Below are positions 1 through 13,651 of a DNA stretch of 62,000 nt, piece after piece. The first letter of the stretch is position 1, and every line of letters begins with the position of its first letter. Origin of the DNA: Branchiostoma floridae (lineage: Eukaryota; Chordata; Leptocardii; Amphioxiformes; Branchiostomatidae); contig NC_049987.1 in assembly GCF_000003815.2 (NCBI RefSeq), forward strand, positions 9,659,503-9,721,502, written 5' to 3'. The notes under the pieces were generated by a model, which saw only the letters and a list, made by a program, of their open reading frames with translations, did no database searches and had not been told where the DNA came from. The translations under genes were made by a program, and so were the position numbers.

Positions 1-450
1 GTATTTTTCTATACCTAGTTTTTTTTTTCATGATGAAATGTTGTCTTTTGTAATGTGCTGATTTAATATGTCCTTGGTGCTGATTTGTTATTCAGTTTTC
101 TATTCCTGTTTTTAATGAGTATTGTCTTGTCCTTGGTGCTGAATTGGTTATTGAGCGCTTTTCTAGAGCTAATTTTTTTCATTGTCAGATGCAAATATTG
201 TTTTTGCTGCTGAATTAGTCCACTGTTGCTGTCCTTGGTGCTGAATCGGTTATTCAGTTGCAGTTTTTTCTATACCTACTTTATTCCATTGCAAAAATGA
301 AATTATGTTGTCTTGACGTTGTCCTTCTGCTTTAGTAGTGTTGTTGTCCTTGGTGTTGAATGGGTCATTCAGTGCTTTTCTATACCTAGTTTCATTGCAA
401 ACAATGTTGCCTTGCCCTTGCTTCTGAATTAGTACACTTTTGTTGTCCTT
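1..450. repeat. Degenerate tandem minisatellite in a DOP1 intron
   Basis: Variants of TCCTTGGTGCTGAATTGGTT followed by TTTTCTATACCTAGTTT recur at about 70, 130, 230, 345 and 445, with spacers of roughly 60-110 bases, so this is an old diverged tandem array. It lies upstream of the first visible DOP1 exon. No coding signal was seen in the rest of the stretch to 1372. Confidence 0.6.
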
Positions 451-1098
451 GTTGATGATTGGACAACCAGTGTTTTCCCATTCCTGATTTGATATTATTC
501 GTTCCAACATTTCTACTTTCAAATTCTTTCAAATTGCTACATTGTTATTTGTTAGGAATCTCTTACCATCTAATTTGTGACAGACCCTGTATGATTCTTT
601 CTCACCTTTTAGCTACTGTTCTAATTTTAGATCCTACCATCAAGTATGTATAAATAATGGTTTGGCTGGATACATTGGAAAGGTGTGGCAGAATATGATG
701 CAATGTCTCCTTTCCAGATGCACTCCCTCGTAGCCACCAAGCCCACAGACACAGTGAGGGCACAGTGACAGTGGTGGTCATGTCAGCCTTATTACCCAGC
801 CAACTGGAGTACATCAACACTAGGACTACACTGTATCATGTAAGTAAGAAAAAAGGGAACCATTTTCAAAGGTTTATGCACGTTGTTCTTATGTGTCTCA
901 AGGAATCTTCCCCCCTAAAAAAATTGAAACTTTTAACCCTCAGAAAAACTTTTTCCTGCATTTTGAGGGTTACTTTCAGTGAAAGAAACATTTGCTGCAA
1001 AACAACTTAAAAGTTGCCTTTGCTGGTTAGAACACAGCATAGCTGGTGTGTTACGCCGAACGGCGGTTATACCGGCTATATAGATACAGATACAGATA

Positions 1099-1190
1099 GA
1101 TAGGGGCCCAAATCATAGTATCGGGGCCTAAATCACAGTGTAGGGGCCAAAATTACAGTGTAGGGGATCTAAATCTTAGCGTAGGAGCCC
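1099..1190. repeat. Short tandem repeat, about 20 bp unit
   Basis: Four to five imperfect copies of a unit like AGGGGCCTAAATCACAGTGT run head to tail, preceded by a short GATA-rich run (TAGATACAGATACAGATAGA). Intronic to DOP1. Confidence 0.7.
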
Positions 1191-1372
1191 CCTATGCTGA
1201 AAAGGACTGACAGAACACTGATGTACATATTGGGGCGAATAGTAACCCAAGTTAAGTGTAAAGTACCAGTATATTGTATAAAGCAACATATCCTAATGTT
1301 AGAATTTTTTCATTGCACTTTAGGTTTTTTTGATTACAGTTTATGTTTAAAACGTGTACTGTTTGCCTGTAG

Positions 1373-4300
1373 ACTGTAGCAGCCATCCTGTGGGCGTACC
1401 TGTCTGACACCAGTGCCTCTCAGCACCAGCTGAGCGTTGCCCTGCTCCAACAGCTGCACAGCCTGGCACCCTCCCCCGCCACCTGTCAGGACGTCATCAG
1501 TACCGCCATGCTGGACAAGGACCCTGTGAGTTACTCATGTGTTAGGACAGCTTCTAGACTAACTTGATTGGTGTAGCTGTCCTCCAACTGTCCTTTTTAT
1601 AAATTAAACTGGAAATAGATAGACAAGGAATGAATGATAGTTTGATATTTAAGGAAGGCTCTGCTTTTCTGTGTGTGACTTTTGTAACTCATAGAAAAGA
1701 AAAAAAAGTAAACTAGAAATATCTATAATTCCATCTATACAACTGGACAATATTGTGAAAAATTCCAGACGTTTCAGTGAACAGAAATATTGTACAACAT
1801 CTTAAAGTTAAACTGTATTTTTCAGATTATTGTTCAGTTGTATGAATGTACATTTGTATTCTATATGAATCTTTTATTCTGGATGTCTAATCTTCACTCT
1901 TCTAATGTCTAATGTATAATGTATATCAGAAATAATTTTGACACCTGTCTATCTAAGCCTCTGATAGATGATAGTGATAGATTTGGATCTTTTTTTTTTT
2001 ACTTTTACCTAGAGGACTAGGAACATAGTATCAAAGAAAATTCATTCAAAGAGAACGGTTGAATATTTTTCTGTTGGGATTTACATTGATTTTGTGATGT
2101 GTCTCTCCAGAACAAGCAGATCTCAGCCCTTAGGAAGTTCTGTGTGTTGTGGCACCTCAGTGGGAATAAACTGTCCACCTTAGTCAACATGCCTGGGCCT
2201 TACAGGACATTCGACAGGTACAGTAATTTTGCATTTTCCATGATTTCTATAGAATTTATTATAGGAAACATGTTCACAGCAGTACATCACCTGTACTGTT
2301 ATCGGTGCTTAACTTTTACATTTAATTTTACATTCAAGTTACTGAAAAGACATAAGGTAACAGCTTATGTGTTATCAGAAAGTAATCAGTACTATTCATA
2401 TATCTTTGCATAATTTTGAATTGAATATTAGATTTATTTTATGTATCTTTTTTCAGATGTATGTTCTTGATGCTGGACAACCTGTCTTCTATCGATAGCA
2501 TCCCACGCTCCCTTGCTCTGACCTGGCTGCTCCATTCAGTCCAGAGGGGGGAGCTGACCCGTATCCTGGAGCCCCTCCTTCTTCTCCTCCTCCACCCCTC
2601 CACAGCACGTGTGTCGCCCTACTACAAGGCCCAGCAGCTAGCCCAGACCTCCTCTACCCCCCTTGAGAAGGATGGAGCAGACTCAGATGCTGAAGATCGC
2701 ATCCGTAGCATCAGCTGTGTAGATGGGAACATGTGCTTCCGTGTGGTCAGTCCTGACCAAGTTGTTGTGTACCCTACACCTCAACCTGTTGCAGCATGTA
2801 CAGCTTTGACTCCAGCAGGAAAAGAAGTGGTGACCACAAGCAAGGAGGGAGCGCCTCCACACAGACCACCCGAGGTGTCCGTAACGGTCAATCCTTTAGG
2901 GTCACAAGCCTCATTGGCCAGCGAAAGCTCTGTAGATGGTACCTCCCATGACAAGAGGGTTGGTGTAAGCACCATGAAGGATTTGACGGGGGAGGGGGGC
3001 CCTGAGGTGGTACAGAGTCTACTGGAGGACATCCTGGAAACTGTCATTCCCAAGAAGGAACCAGAAAGCAGGCCATACTCCAGCAGTATGTCCCTTCCCA
3101 TGGGAGAGCAGTCACAGCAAAGTGGAGAAGGTATTCTTACGTCACTGAGAAACCGGAGCACAAGCTTTCCAGAGGACATACTAAGCTCTGTTGGTCGTAC
3201 TCTTATGGAAAAGAGAAAACCGCCACCCTTACCACCCAAACCGGCTTCCCTCAGGGTGGGGGCCAGGGCACCGGTGCCCAACCAGTTTGAGAACAAGAAC
3301 ACAACAGGAGAACAGGTGGAAGAGGCAAAGTCTGTCAATGTGCACCCGCTGAACCAGCACATGTTACTGTACATCCAGGTGTATGAACACCTGCAAGTCT
3401 TACATGCCCTGGCTACACTCAAGTCTATGCTTAGTGTTGCAGGTACAGTATGGTCAAAAATGTTATATACAATCTGTGTATTGTTAACCCAGCTACTATT
3501 TGCCATTGTATTACAACAGGTGTAATAGGCTGGGAAACTGAAATTTGTTGTCTACCATGGAATTTAGAGTTATCATCTTGTATTTAATGAAAATGCACTT
3601 TATGGTACATTGTACATGTACAGCAATTGAAAAGAATGTTGTACAACCTACCTTTAAAAATAAGATTGCACCTAATTCAGACTTTTCCAAATTGTTAGAG
3701 TTAATGTTGTATTTCATATAAATGTTTATGTTTTCTGTTAAACCCAGACTCCTTGCCTTTCATACAGGGCGAGCTCTGATCTGTGCCACTGTTACAACCA
3801 GCATCCACAGTTCTGGGTCCTCCCTACAATCTGTGCTGCAAGAACTTCTCAGTCGGCACAGGCAATCTCTCCTTGGACAAGACTTCTACCACAACATTTC
3901 CTCGGAGCTCTCAGGTGCTTTTCGCAGCTGTATGCACCTGGAGATTCTTGTGTCCGTGTGTTTGTACTTCCTGCGTGGACACTACCCCATCATGTTGGAC
4001 GTATCCAAGGCCGATGTACGGGGAAATGAAGATGTGCAAATAGCGAGTGCAGAAGTGTTAACAGTGCTTTTGTCAGAGTTGGTGAGTAAATTACATGTAC
4101 ATAAAAACTCTTCTCATGCCTTTTGGTGTACAGTACATGCAATGATTTAGTGTTGCAGTAAGGAGAAAATGTTTGTAATGGTTTTTATTTTGCAATAGCG
4201 CTAAAGTCACATACTGTACTGTAGTAATGGAAACACACTCAGGTGGTTTTACATATAGGTTCATGATGAAACAGTCACTACAAAAACTGAATATAAAACT

Positions 4301-7300
4301 ATTTCAACAATTTCAAGATTAAAGTATATGATGATGTACATGTCCATTTCTATAGCACTTAAGCCACACAGCTGTGCAAGCATCACAAAATGACCATAGT
4401 CCACTGTTTATGATGTGTTCAACTTCCATACTCTTTTTATTAGTAAATTGCTGAATGATAAATCTTTGTCACTGCTAATGATTGTATCTCACAATAGATA
4501 CAAATATCCTCATATCATAACCTAGATATGAAAATGAATTTCTCCTAAATATCTTCGTGCTACCTGTCCATCCATAGGTGGGTGTGGTTGGAGAGAGTAG
4601 CCGAGGGTTTGCCACCTACATCAGTGACCTACTCTCCAGGTGTAAGGTGCAGAAGGCAGTACTACACTGTCTCCTAGCAACAGTCTACAGCGCTGGAAAA
4701 GACTCAGGTATGGAACAGCTGAGAGAAATATAATCCTCAACTTGGCTCAAGCACATTGTCATAGTATTTTTTTACCATTCCATCTTATCATTTTTTTAGA
4801 CTTGAACTGACAGTTGCAGTTTTCATGCCTATCCACCTAGTAGTTGGACATTAATTGTACATGTACATGTATTCCATAATTGGTATGCAAGTTTGATTTA
4901 AGAAAAGACAACAAGATGCTATAAGTGGGTTTGAGTTCAGTGTTATTTGATTTTGGAGAAGATCAAACCTTTTATGTGGTTTGTTTTAAAACAAGGGAGT
5001 AGGCGAGCAGAAGACAGTACAATCATTTTCATGGTGGTTTTAAATTTCCGGTGAAGTGGTCACTGAAAAAAACACATGAACATAAAACTCAGAATGAAGA
5101 TTTTAAGATGTACGAGAACAGCACCTAACACGTTTCCCTCCCCTTCAGCCCTTCTAGCTGACAGTGACACAGATGACATGACCAGGGAGACCATCTCCAG
5201 GTGTAACTGGGAGCCCAGTGACCCCGGTTACCAGGCACTGCAGAGGCAGCTGCTCAAGCTGCTACTGGCCATCATTGTACTGGAGGATAAGGTGAGGCTG
5301 AGCAGTAGATGTTAGATGGCAAATTGTGCCAAGAATCCTTTCTGGAAAGTTTGAATCTGTAAAGGTAAAAGCAGTCAAAGGGCAGTAAGTTGTTATCCAT
5401 TGTGTTTAGAGCAGGGTATCTCTTCCCACTGCCTTTTACCTCCCCAAATAAAGTCGGAAAACCATTTTACTCTGGGTGGAGTACTAGTGTGGAGAGTCGT
5501 GTAGAGACCCTTTCCCATGGACACAATGTCTAGCTTGGATTGCCAGGAATTGAAACAGTGACCTCTTGATTTTGTGTATGCTAGCCTAGCAATTTGATGC
5601 TGCATGCTCTGTACCTTGCAAAATACAAAATGTAGTTGAGTACAGGTGTAACACCTTTGAAAAAAGTTACAGATATAATGGACTGTTATATAAAAGAATG
5701 TGTCCTGCCTCTTTAGGTCTTCTCCCACAGGAGTAAGACTGACAGTGAAGACAGCATGACGGAGTGGGATCGGCTGAGGATCCAGTTTGAGCAGGGCGCC
5801 GTCTCGCTGCGCTACGTGAGCTGGGAGCCCGTGGCAGCCCAGGGCATGTTCCTGGGGACCATGCTGAGTGCCCTGAGGCAGCCTAAAGTGGGCATGATGC
5901 ACCCTCACTGGGTAAGGCTTACAAGGCTGTGTGATAACAGCCACTTTGATACTGTGATTTTTGTAACGAGATGTCTCTAATGAGATGTCTCTTTAAAGAC
6001 ATGCTATTAGTAGAAAGAAACTGAGGACATGGAAAGCGCACAAAATGTCATTTGTGGGGGATAAAGTAACATTAGCAGACATTTTTTTTTACTTAAGGCA
6101 ACCAAAAGACTTCATAAATTATGCATTTTGATTTTTCTACAGGTGTCAACTCACGAGTACATGTTCATGCCCTGTCTTACCACAGGTGACGATGGCTGTG
6201 TCCTCCCTGCCTTACCTTGGGAAGGCCTTGCCTCGAGTCATAACTCCCATCATTACCCAGCTGTGTGTGAACTTGGAGACTCTGGCCAAGGAGTACTCTC
6301 ACTGCTTTTCTCATCCAAAATGGTGAGAACAGAACTTTGAATTTGCAATTTCCCCAATTTCCTGGTACCAAGTTTCCTGCAAACTGCCAGAGTTTCAGCA
6401 CTATAAAATGCTATCAGTGCCAGGGTTGGCTGCTGACATCCAAAAAGAACCCCCCGAACAAGGCCGAAGTCCCTAACTTCCGGGGTTCGTGCGCTACGCG
6501 TGCGCGAAGTTGCTACTTCTGGGGAATGAGCCATTCCGGATATATCCTGGTGCGGCACACAGGACATGTATATGTGTGCCGGATATATCCGGGTTTGGCA
6601 GTTTAAGGGTTAAAGCTGGTGGTTTGGTTACTGTACAATTAATTTGTGACTATAGTGCTTCCGTGAACTTAAAACCTTCAAGAACACTCCATTTCCTTCC
6701 TACCGCAAAATCTAATTACTGCAGACTTTTAAGTAGGCATTTACAGTTTGTCCCATTTTATAAACTGTTACCGACTTGTCACATGCATAGTTTGAGAGAA
6801 AAACTTGGGTCAACTCTGATCTCTATTTTCTTCACGTAAGTTTTCTTAGATATCAATGTCAAATTTTTCCTCAGGTCCATATGTCCTGACTTGCTAGTCA
6901 GCATTCTAGAGGGGCTGACCATGATCTTCCACTACTGCCTGATGGATAGCATCATACCCCCGTCAGGCATCAGCTTCCAGCCTGCTGTGGGCACCCCTGG
7001 GTCCTCGCAGGATCACGGCAGCCCTACCCACATCCTCCACAGCCTCATGAGAATGTTTGGTGTGGATACAGAGGACAAGGTGCTGAATTACATAAGCTGA
7101 CTAAGTCTTTATCATTGGCCGGTGTATTTCATCAAAGAAGAATATAGACTTTCTCAATTTTCATCGCTATGTATTTTGCAAAAAATGCTGGTTAGCTGCA
7201 TTGTAGATGAATCAAATCTGCTTCAACTTGAATGCATTGATGCTAGTACAAAATGTATTTATGAAAGCACATAATCATACAGTAATTCTACATGTAGCTT

Positions 7301-10300
7301 TGCCATATAAATGGTTATTTTAGTCTTCCTATGTCACCCCTCAGCTCCCCAGCCATGGTGGGGAGGGGGAGAACCAAGTCAAACCTCTGCTGGAGGCACG
7401 CCGTGCCGTCATCAGCATCCTCCCCCGGGTAGTGTCCACCCTCGCCACCGCCTGGGGCATCCTCAAACAGGCCGAGTCACAGGGGGAGGGGCGGGCACAG
7501 AGGGCTGCACAGCAACCCCCTCCCGCCTGGATAATGGGCTCTCCCAAAGTGCTGTGCCAGCACATCCTGGAGCTGCTGAGCCCCATCTCCCTCCACCATG
7601 GAACATCCCTGATGGCAGCTGTGGCCATAGTCTGGAGGGACAGGAAGAGGAAATCTCATGGCAGGGAGAAGGTTAGAGAAATACTCTGACACGTTAACTG
7701 CCTTCATTGCTTCATAGTCATACATATTCTATTGTCCCGTTTTTAATGGGGGTATAACAAAAATAAAAAAAGAAAGAAAACTAGACAAGAGGGACAAGAT
7801 GTTTTGCTCACTGTTTTCATTATCTTTTTTTACCTCATTTCTATCATCACAAACAGCAGCACATGATATTTAGCTAGAGTTGTACAAAATTAATGTAACA
7901 TTTAGTGTCAAAGGCTGCATGGTAACTTTTGTGTGTGGGAAGATTGTAAACCACTCTTTTTCACACATATGTGAAATGGCATTCTTCTAGATTTCTCACC
8001 TTAAATGTAATCATGTGAGTTTTTGCGTAATCCTATGCTATCTGAACAACAAAAAATGTTCAATGTTTTTTATCCTCTCCCACATTTTCACAGGTTTTAC
8101 CTGTTGCCAGTACTGAGCAGCTAGGGTTAGTGGACCTGGTCAGTGCCATCAAAGTGGTCAGGATGGACAACCTCATTCACACAGTCACACAGGTTGGAAG
8201 TCATATTTAAATACTAGTATATTTCTTAAGGTATCCCCTGAACATCTTAAGAAGTACATTCTCCATAGCCATAAATTGCTATTTCTGACAATGCAAAAAG
8301 AATCAATACGAAGAAACTTCCATTATGTACACTTAACTTTAGCTGTGACAATTTTCCAGGTTGTGAAGTCCCCTCCCCTGTCTGGGAAGGACAGGAAGCA
8401 GCCTATCCTAGAAGTCAGCATGCTGCAGTTTCTCTATGTGTTCCTCATGAGGTATGTCAAGTTTCTACTAACTTGTCTTTTCAAGCAATCACATCATGTT
8501 TCCTTTCTGCAGGGAACAACTTTCCTTCAACAGGTTTTAGTTCAAAGAACTTAATTCACATTGAAAGCCAGAAGCCTGAATTGAGTTGTAGTATACACAT
8601 GACAGCCATTTGCAGTTTGAATATCATAAGATTATCACTGTAATACATACAACATGACATAGTTTAGAATCTTCCCATGCATGCTTAAAAATTCATTTAG
8701 GACATATGATAATTGAGCATCTTAAATAGTCAGATAAAGATGTTACTCATAACTGTTATTTTTTGTGTACACTAAACTAGGATCTTCCACACTTTAGAAG
8801 AAAGAAACTACATCTATTGAATAGGTGTGGTACATATCAACCTATGCATTCCCTTTAATAGGTGAAGACCACACAGACATTTTTTTAATCATCATCTCAT
8901 TAATCCTTTCAGAATGGGTAATGGCACAGTGATGGCTTCCTGGACCTCTCTGTTGGCCTTGCTGAGAGAGAGCCTGTCCCTGGACCTCCCCCCACCAGGG
9001 GTGTTCCTCCTGCTGGGGATACTGAACCAGTTTGTACAGAAGTGTCCCATGTTAGAGGATAGGAGGGACAGGAGAGACCTGCAGGTATACAGCTTTATAT
9101 GTTACAAGTACTGCTTATCATTTTCTTTAAGTTAGTATATGAGAAGTATGAATCAAATTACACTTGATTTGGTCATATGAGCCATATTATCATGCACAAG
9201 ACAACGTTTTTTGCTTAGAACATTCCAGATTAATGATAAATTTGGTAAACTTTATGCTGTCACTGATGACTTTTATGACTGTATATTATGATATAACTGT
9301 GTGCATATAATAGCAACAAGCTACCAAATTTCTTTCTTTCATAATTCTCAATAGAAGTTTCAACTTAAATTTGAAAACTGAATTTTTTACATTTTCATTT
9401 CTCGTTTCACATGTTTCATAACTATGCTTTTAATGCAGTGCTTTGTCTTTGACTCCTTTGTTCTCATACAGGCTTTTGCTCAGCGGAAAGTTGTTGAAGT
9501 AAATCCTTTGCCTTGAGTATTCCCTTCTTATTATTTCCCTATACTTTTCTTTCCTTTCCTGATCTTGCTTTGTTCACTTCTTATGTAATGTATACTGCTT
9601 TTGACTGGTATTTTGCAAAGATTTTTAATCAATTTGTAACTTACAATGTTTTGAAAACATTCCAGGATGTCACACAGAAACTGCTGGAATCCTGCAGTAC
9701 CATCGCTGGCTCATCACTGGAGCAGACCACGTGGCTTCGCCGCAGCCTTACCGTGATTCCCGGACCCCAGACTGATCCGAACCTGTCCCATTCTGACGTG
9801 GAGGACTCCCCCTCAACATCACCCCCCTCCAGCCCCCCTCCCACACAGCCAGCCGTGCTCCCCAACAGTTCACATTACAGTGTGCATGCACTGTCGCTTT
9901 TAGCTGAGGTGAGGCAATAAAAGCTTACGAATGCACTGATACTTTATTCTCTGGCAAAAGATTCTGCAAATTTTAATTCCAATTTTCGGTTCTCCCTTGA
10001 TACAATTATTCAACATGAAAGCTTGTCCATGATAACTAGTGAAAAAAGGACCATACCATAAAGAATTCTTTCTCAAACTTGGTTAAAACTTAATTTTTTA
10101 GCCGGTTTGTTTGTATGGTCATAATTGTGCTGACACAAATGTATGCTTTGTTGAATCAGCTGCTAGCTTCACTGCTGGATGTGATGTTTGGCAGTGAAGA
10201 GAAGGAGAGAGCTCTACCACTTCTCACTGCCATCATGGGCAATGTCACACCTTACCTCAGGTCCCACAGGTGAGGCATTTTTAACTTTGGTGTAGGTCTC

Positions 10301-11712
10301 ATTTTCATAGTAAGTGTAAATGGCAGTCTGTATTCTGTGATTGCTGTTCAGCACCATGGACAAGAATATGTCCCTTGTGCAAAATCAGTATGAATATTAG
10401 TTATGCTACGGTCACATTTCCAAACCAAAGCCCAACAAGGCAGCTTTTGCTAATGAAAATCATATCATAGGAGACAGCAGAACACATAGGATGCAATAAC
10501 AAAAGCCATCAGCATGATCTGAGTGATAAACACATCCCGGTCAGGCCACGGTTTGGAAATGTGACTGCACAACGTCAAAGTGAATGACTTTCAGCACCAA
10601 GGACATAGTCAGCAGCTGTAACATTTGGTTAAAAACCAAAAGCAGGGACACGTTTTTGGAATGGTTGTTTTATCAGCACTGTCTTTATTATTCAAATAAC
10701 ACAGACATTGCTGTTGTTTTCAATTTTGCAACAATTTATTTCCTAAAGATAGTATAGTATATTTAACATCATGATGTACAGCACTGATCACAGCTACGTT
10801 TCCCCCAGTGTTGAGAACATGGCTCGGTTCCGCGCCTGTTCGCGCCTGCTCAGCAGCCTGAGTGGGTACCAGTACACCCGCCGTGCCTGGAAACGTGAGG
10901 CCTTCGAGCTGCTCATGGACCAGAACTTCTTCCAGATGGACGGCCAATCTCTGTCCAGCTGGAAGTCTGTGGTGGACAATCTGATGACCCACGACAAGAC
11001 AACATTCAGGGACTTGATGGGTGGGTACTTTATCCATTCATTCATGGTTGACATTAGATATTTTGCATTTGATAGGAAAGCCTATCCTATCCTACAGCTA
11101 TCCTACAGCTATCTTTGTTGGGATACAAGATTGATGGAATAGATAAATAGCGCCAGTTTAGTACAGGGACCGCTTAAGGAGCATCTCATGGTCGACACAA
11201 GTGCAACTAACTTGAAAAGCTTTATTCCAACATGGCTGAACTCTTGGAGTCGGTTGTAGGACTAAACAACTATAGGACTGAACCATCTTAACATAGGGGT
11301 GTCAGTCCGACTACACATAGCATAAACCAACATAATGTGGTTATCAATTTTCCAGAATGTTTCCTCATATCCCCATGTACTTTTCTCCTCCCTTACCCTT
11401 CAAGGCTTCATACCCTTCTTAAACAGATTGGCTGTTACATAGCGCCCTAGCTACCAAACTGTTACAAACTGATATTTCTCAGACAGATTTTAATGGTAAA
11501 TGAAGGAGGTCTGAAAGCTGATCTGTAATGGGTTTTTTTTCCTATGTGTGTTATCCCAGCCCGAGTGGCAGTGACTCAGAGTGGTTCGCTGAACCTATTC
11601 AGTAGCCGTGAGCAGGAGCTAGAGCTGAGAGCCATGCTGCTGAAGAGACTGGCCTTCACCATCTTCTGTAGTGAGACAGACCAGTACCAGAGGCATCTGC
11701 CAGAAATACAAG

Positions 11713-11744
<32 letters not shown>

Positions 11745-13651
11745 ATTTGTGTGTGTGTGTGTGCGTGTATTTGTGTGTGTGTGTGTGCATGCATGTGTGT
11801 ACGTGCGTGCGTGCATGCATTTGCATGCTCACGCGTGTGTGTGGGTGTATCTGCCAGAGATAAAAGGTCTGTCATTGTGTGTGTGCATGTGTTCATGTGT
11901 GTGTCTGTCTGAGTGTACGTGTCTGTCTATGTGTATATGTCTAATTTTTTTTCTCGATCCCAACTTGTGAAAGCTAGTCAACTTTGACCTCCTGTGACAG
12001 TTGTTTTAACCTGGTTTGTTCCAGAGAGGGTTGCTGAGACCCTGCGGCTGCCCCCTGCACCCATCCTCCAGGAGCAGGTGTTCCTGTTGTTCAAGGTGCT
12101 GCTGCTGAGAATCTCGGCCTCCCACCTGACAGCCCTGTGGCCCACCATCATCACCCAGCTGGTGCAGGTGTTCCTCCACATGGAACAGGAGCTCAGCGCT
12201 GATGCTGATGTGTCCAGGTGTGTGTTTGGCTCAGGACCTACTGGTCCCAGGTTTGAATCCTGCCGTGTCACCGATCTTGTGCCCTTTGGAATGGCACTTA
12301 ACACGACTTTCCCCATTTCACTTGGGTGCAGAATGGGTACCTATGGACGTCCGATGGATAGAACGTTAAATGGAACAGCTGCAGTGATGCACCTTCTGTA
12401 CATTTATCTTTTTTCTTCACTTCAAAGTTGTATTCATGATACCATTGGTTAGCACCTTACATGTTTTTTAATACTTTTTCTTCCCCTCATCTCAGAACCC
12501 TGTCCCAGAGGATTTCTGGTATAGACGGAGGCTGGGCCTATGTGGAGGGTAATGGTCTGTGTGTGAATCCTACCTCCAACCCACACTGGCTCAGGGTGTT
12601 CCTAGCTACCTGTAAGCTACTGGACCTGGCACTGGCCCTGCCATCCGACCTGCTGCCACACTTCCAACTGTAAGTTTCTACATGTTGTATGTGTACAGAA
12701 CATTACAACAGCTGTAAATTTACTGCAGTGGCTGTGATGTTCTGTCGCAATGTCCATAGCACTGATTTACAATCTGAGAATGTGAAGAAAGTTTGTATTT
12801 GTGCTGCTATGCCAATATTAGGTTTGATAGTACATTCTGTACAATAAGTTGGGAAGATACATTTAGAAGGGAGTGCCTGCACAAAATTTGATGATTTTTA
12901 ACATAAAATATTCTTATCAGTTTACTTTCAATGGGCCTTTATGATTGGTGCTGTACATGTAGTTGTCCTCACTTGTCCTATCCTGTTTTGTACCCCTTTT
13001 CCCTCTGTAAAAGGTACCGCTGGGCCTTTGTTGGTGAGGCTGGTGTCTATAGTACTAAACATTCTCAGCGGCAGGAGAGGGCTGTGGAGGGGGATGACTT
13101 CACACCACATCTCGTCAGGCTAACAAGACTACTCCGAAGAAAGGTAGTCTACTCGTTCTTTAAAAAATTATTCCATTATGTTCCTATAGAAACACTAGTC
13201 TGAAAGAAAATCCCCCAGGTTTAAGGAAATATTTGAGAATATCATGAAAAGACATTTTTTTAAATGATGTTGAGTAAAGGAGTTTATATTCTCTGCTTGT
13301 TATATATTTTGTATTGACTTAACATTTTCATCCATTTGGACTTTTCACTCATTGTTGCATTAAACTAAGTCTTTCTATCATTTCTAGGTTCCATCAGAAG
13401 ATGCCGACAGGGTTCTGATATGGGAGTACGGCACTCCTCTGCTGAACGTGGCCAGGATATCAAGCCTGTCTGACTTACTCCCTTTCTTCAACACGGTTTG
13501 CTCGGCCCAGCTTTCCTGTGTCACCCTGGAGTCCAGTCCCAAACACTCCAGCCCAGCACGGGGGAACATACCCTCTGTATCAGTGCCAACTCCTGCTGAG
13601 CTAGCTGTGGAGAGAGACTTTCTAGAGCAGCTACCTGGGGCAAAGAAGTAA
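1373..13651 (+). CDS. DOP1: DOP1 (Dopey) protein, C-terminal 1512 residues, 5' end outside window
   Basis: DOP1 proteins are very large peripheral membrane proteins that work with MON2 in endosome-Golgi traffic; mammals have DOP1A and DOP1B. The coding exons I can trace are 1373-1525, 2111-2217, 2457-3442, 3768-4081, 4578-4707, 5149-5291, 5717-5911, 6186-6322, 6875-7079, 7345-7671, 8094-8192, 8360-8451, 8913-9084, 9666-9908, 10160-10269, 10809-11020, 11560-11712, 12025-12217, 12496-12669, 13014-13143 and 13388-13651 (stop TAA). Their lengths sum to 4539 bases and all junction phases agree. Identity rests on blocks I recognise from vertebrate DOP1: [41 protein letters not shown] and [20 protein letters not shown]. 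Exon 3 carries a long low-complexity linker with a PPPLPPKP motif. Family members are about 2300-2470 residues, so roughly 800-950 N-terminal residues lie outside. The donor after 7079 (GTGCTG) is weak. Whether it is co-orthologous to both vertebrate copies cannot be decided here. Confidence 0.93.
6370..6610. repeat. Palindromic interspersed repeat in DOP1 intron
   Basis: The ends carry AAACTGCCA and TGGCAGTTT in inverted orientation. Inside, two CGGATATATCC blocks flank a short GTGTGCC/GGCACAC stem. The GC content is higher than in the surrounding intron. It looks like a small non-autonomous element, but no clear target duplication was found. Confidence 0.45.
9472..9498 (+). other. Candidate 27-base cassette microexon of DOP1
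   Basis: A pyrimidine-rich tract and CATACAG acceptor precede 27 bases (AFAQRKVVE), followed by a GTAAAT donor. Both junctions are phase 0, so inclusion would insert nine residues between the exons ending at 9084 and starting at 9666 without a frameshift. The DOP1 sequences I recall run straight from LQ to DVTQK here, so inclusion would be optional or lineage-specific. It may equally be chance. Confidence 0.35.
10411..10565. repeat. Short foldback transposon (MITE-like)
   Basis: The terminal inverted repeats are GTCACATTTCCAAACC at the left and its complement GGTTTGGAAATGTGAC at the right, about 155 bp apart in a DOP1 intron. The same terminus recurs at 61069-61084 next to the third assembly gap, so it belongs to a dispersed family. 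Confidence 0.7.
11713..11930. repeat. (GT)n-rich microsatellite starting at a splice donor
   Basis: Alternating GT runs interrupted by GC, AT and ATTT start immediately after the exon ending at 11712, so the donor GT is the first repeat unit. The open frames across this run are artefacts of the repeat. Confidence 0.9.
12219..12420 (+). mobile_element. tRNA-derived SINE filling a DOP1 intron
   Basis: A polymerase III B-box-like block (GGTTTGAATCC) sits at about 12250. It is followed by a tail containing TTGTGCCCTTTGGAATGGCA and GAATGGGTACC, a body type that I recall from tRNA-derived SINEs of marine invertebrates. It occupies most of the 278-base intron 12218-12495. Confidence 0.65.

Noticed and set aside
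2781-3506. 241-codon antisense open frame
   Set aside because: It lies wholly opposite the large DOP1 exon, which translates to conserved DOP1 sequence on the plus strand; no domain or splice context on the minus strand.
11544-11970. Cys/Val/His/Thr-rich open frames on both strands
   Set aside because: They are translations of the (GT)n microsatellite joined to the true DOP1 exon.
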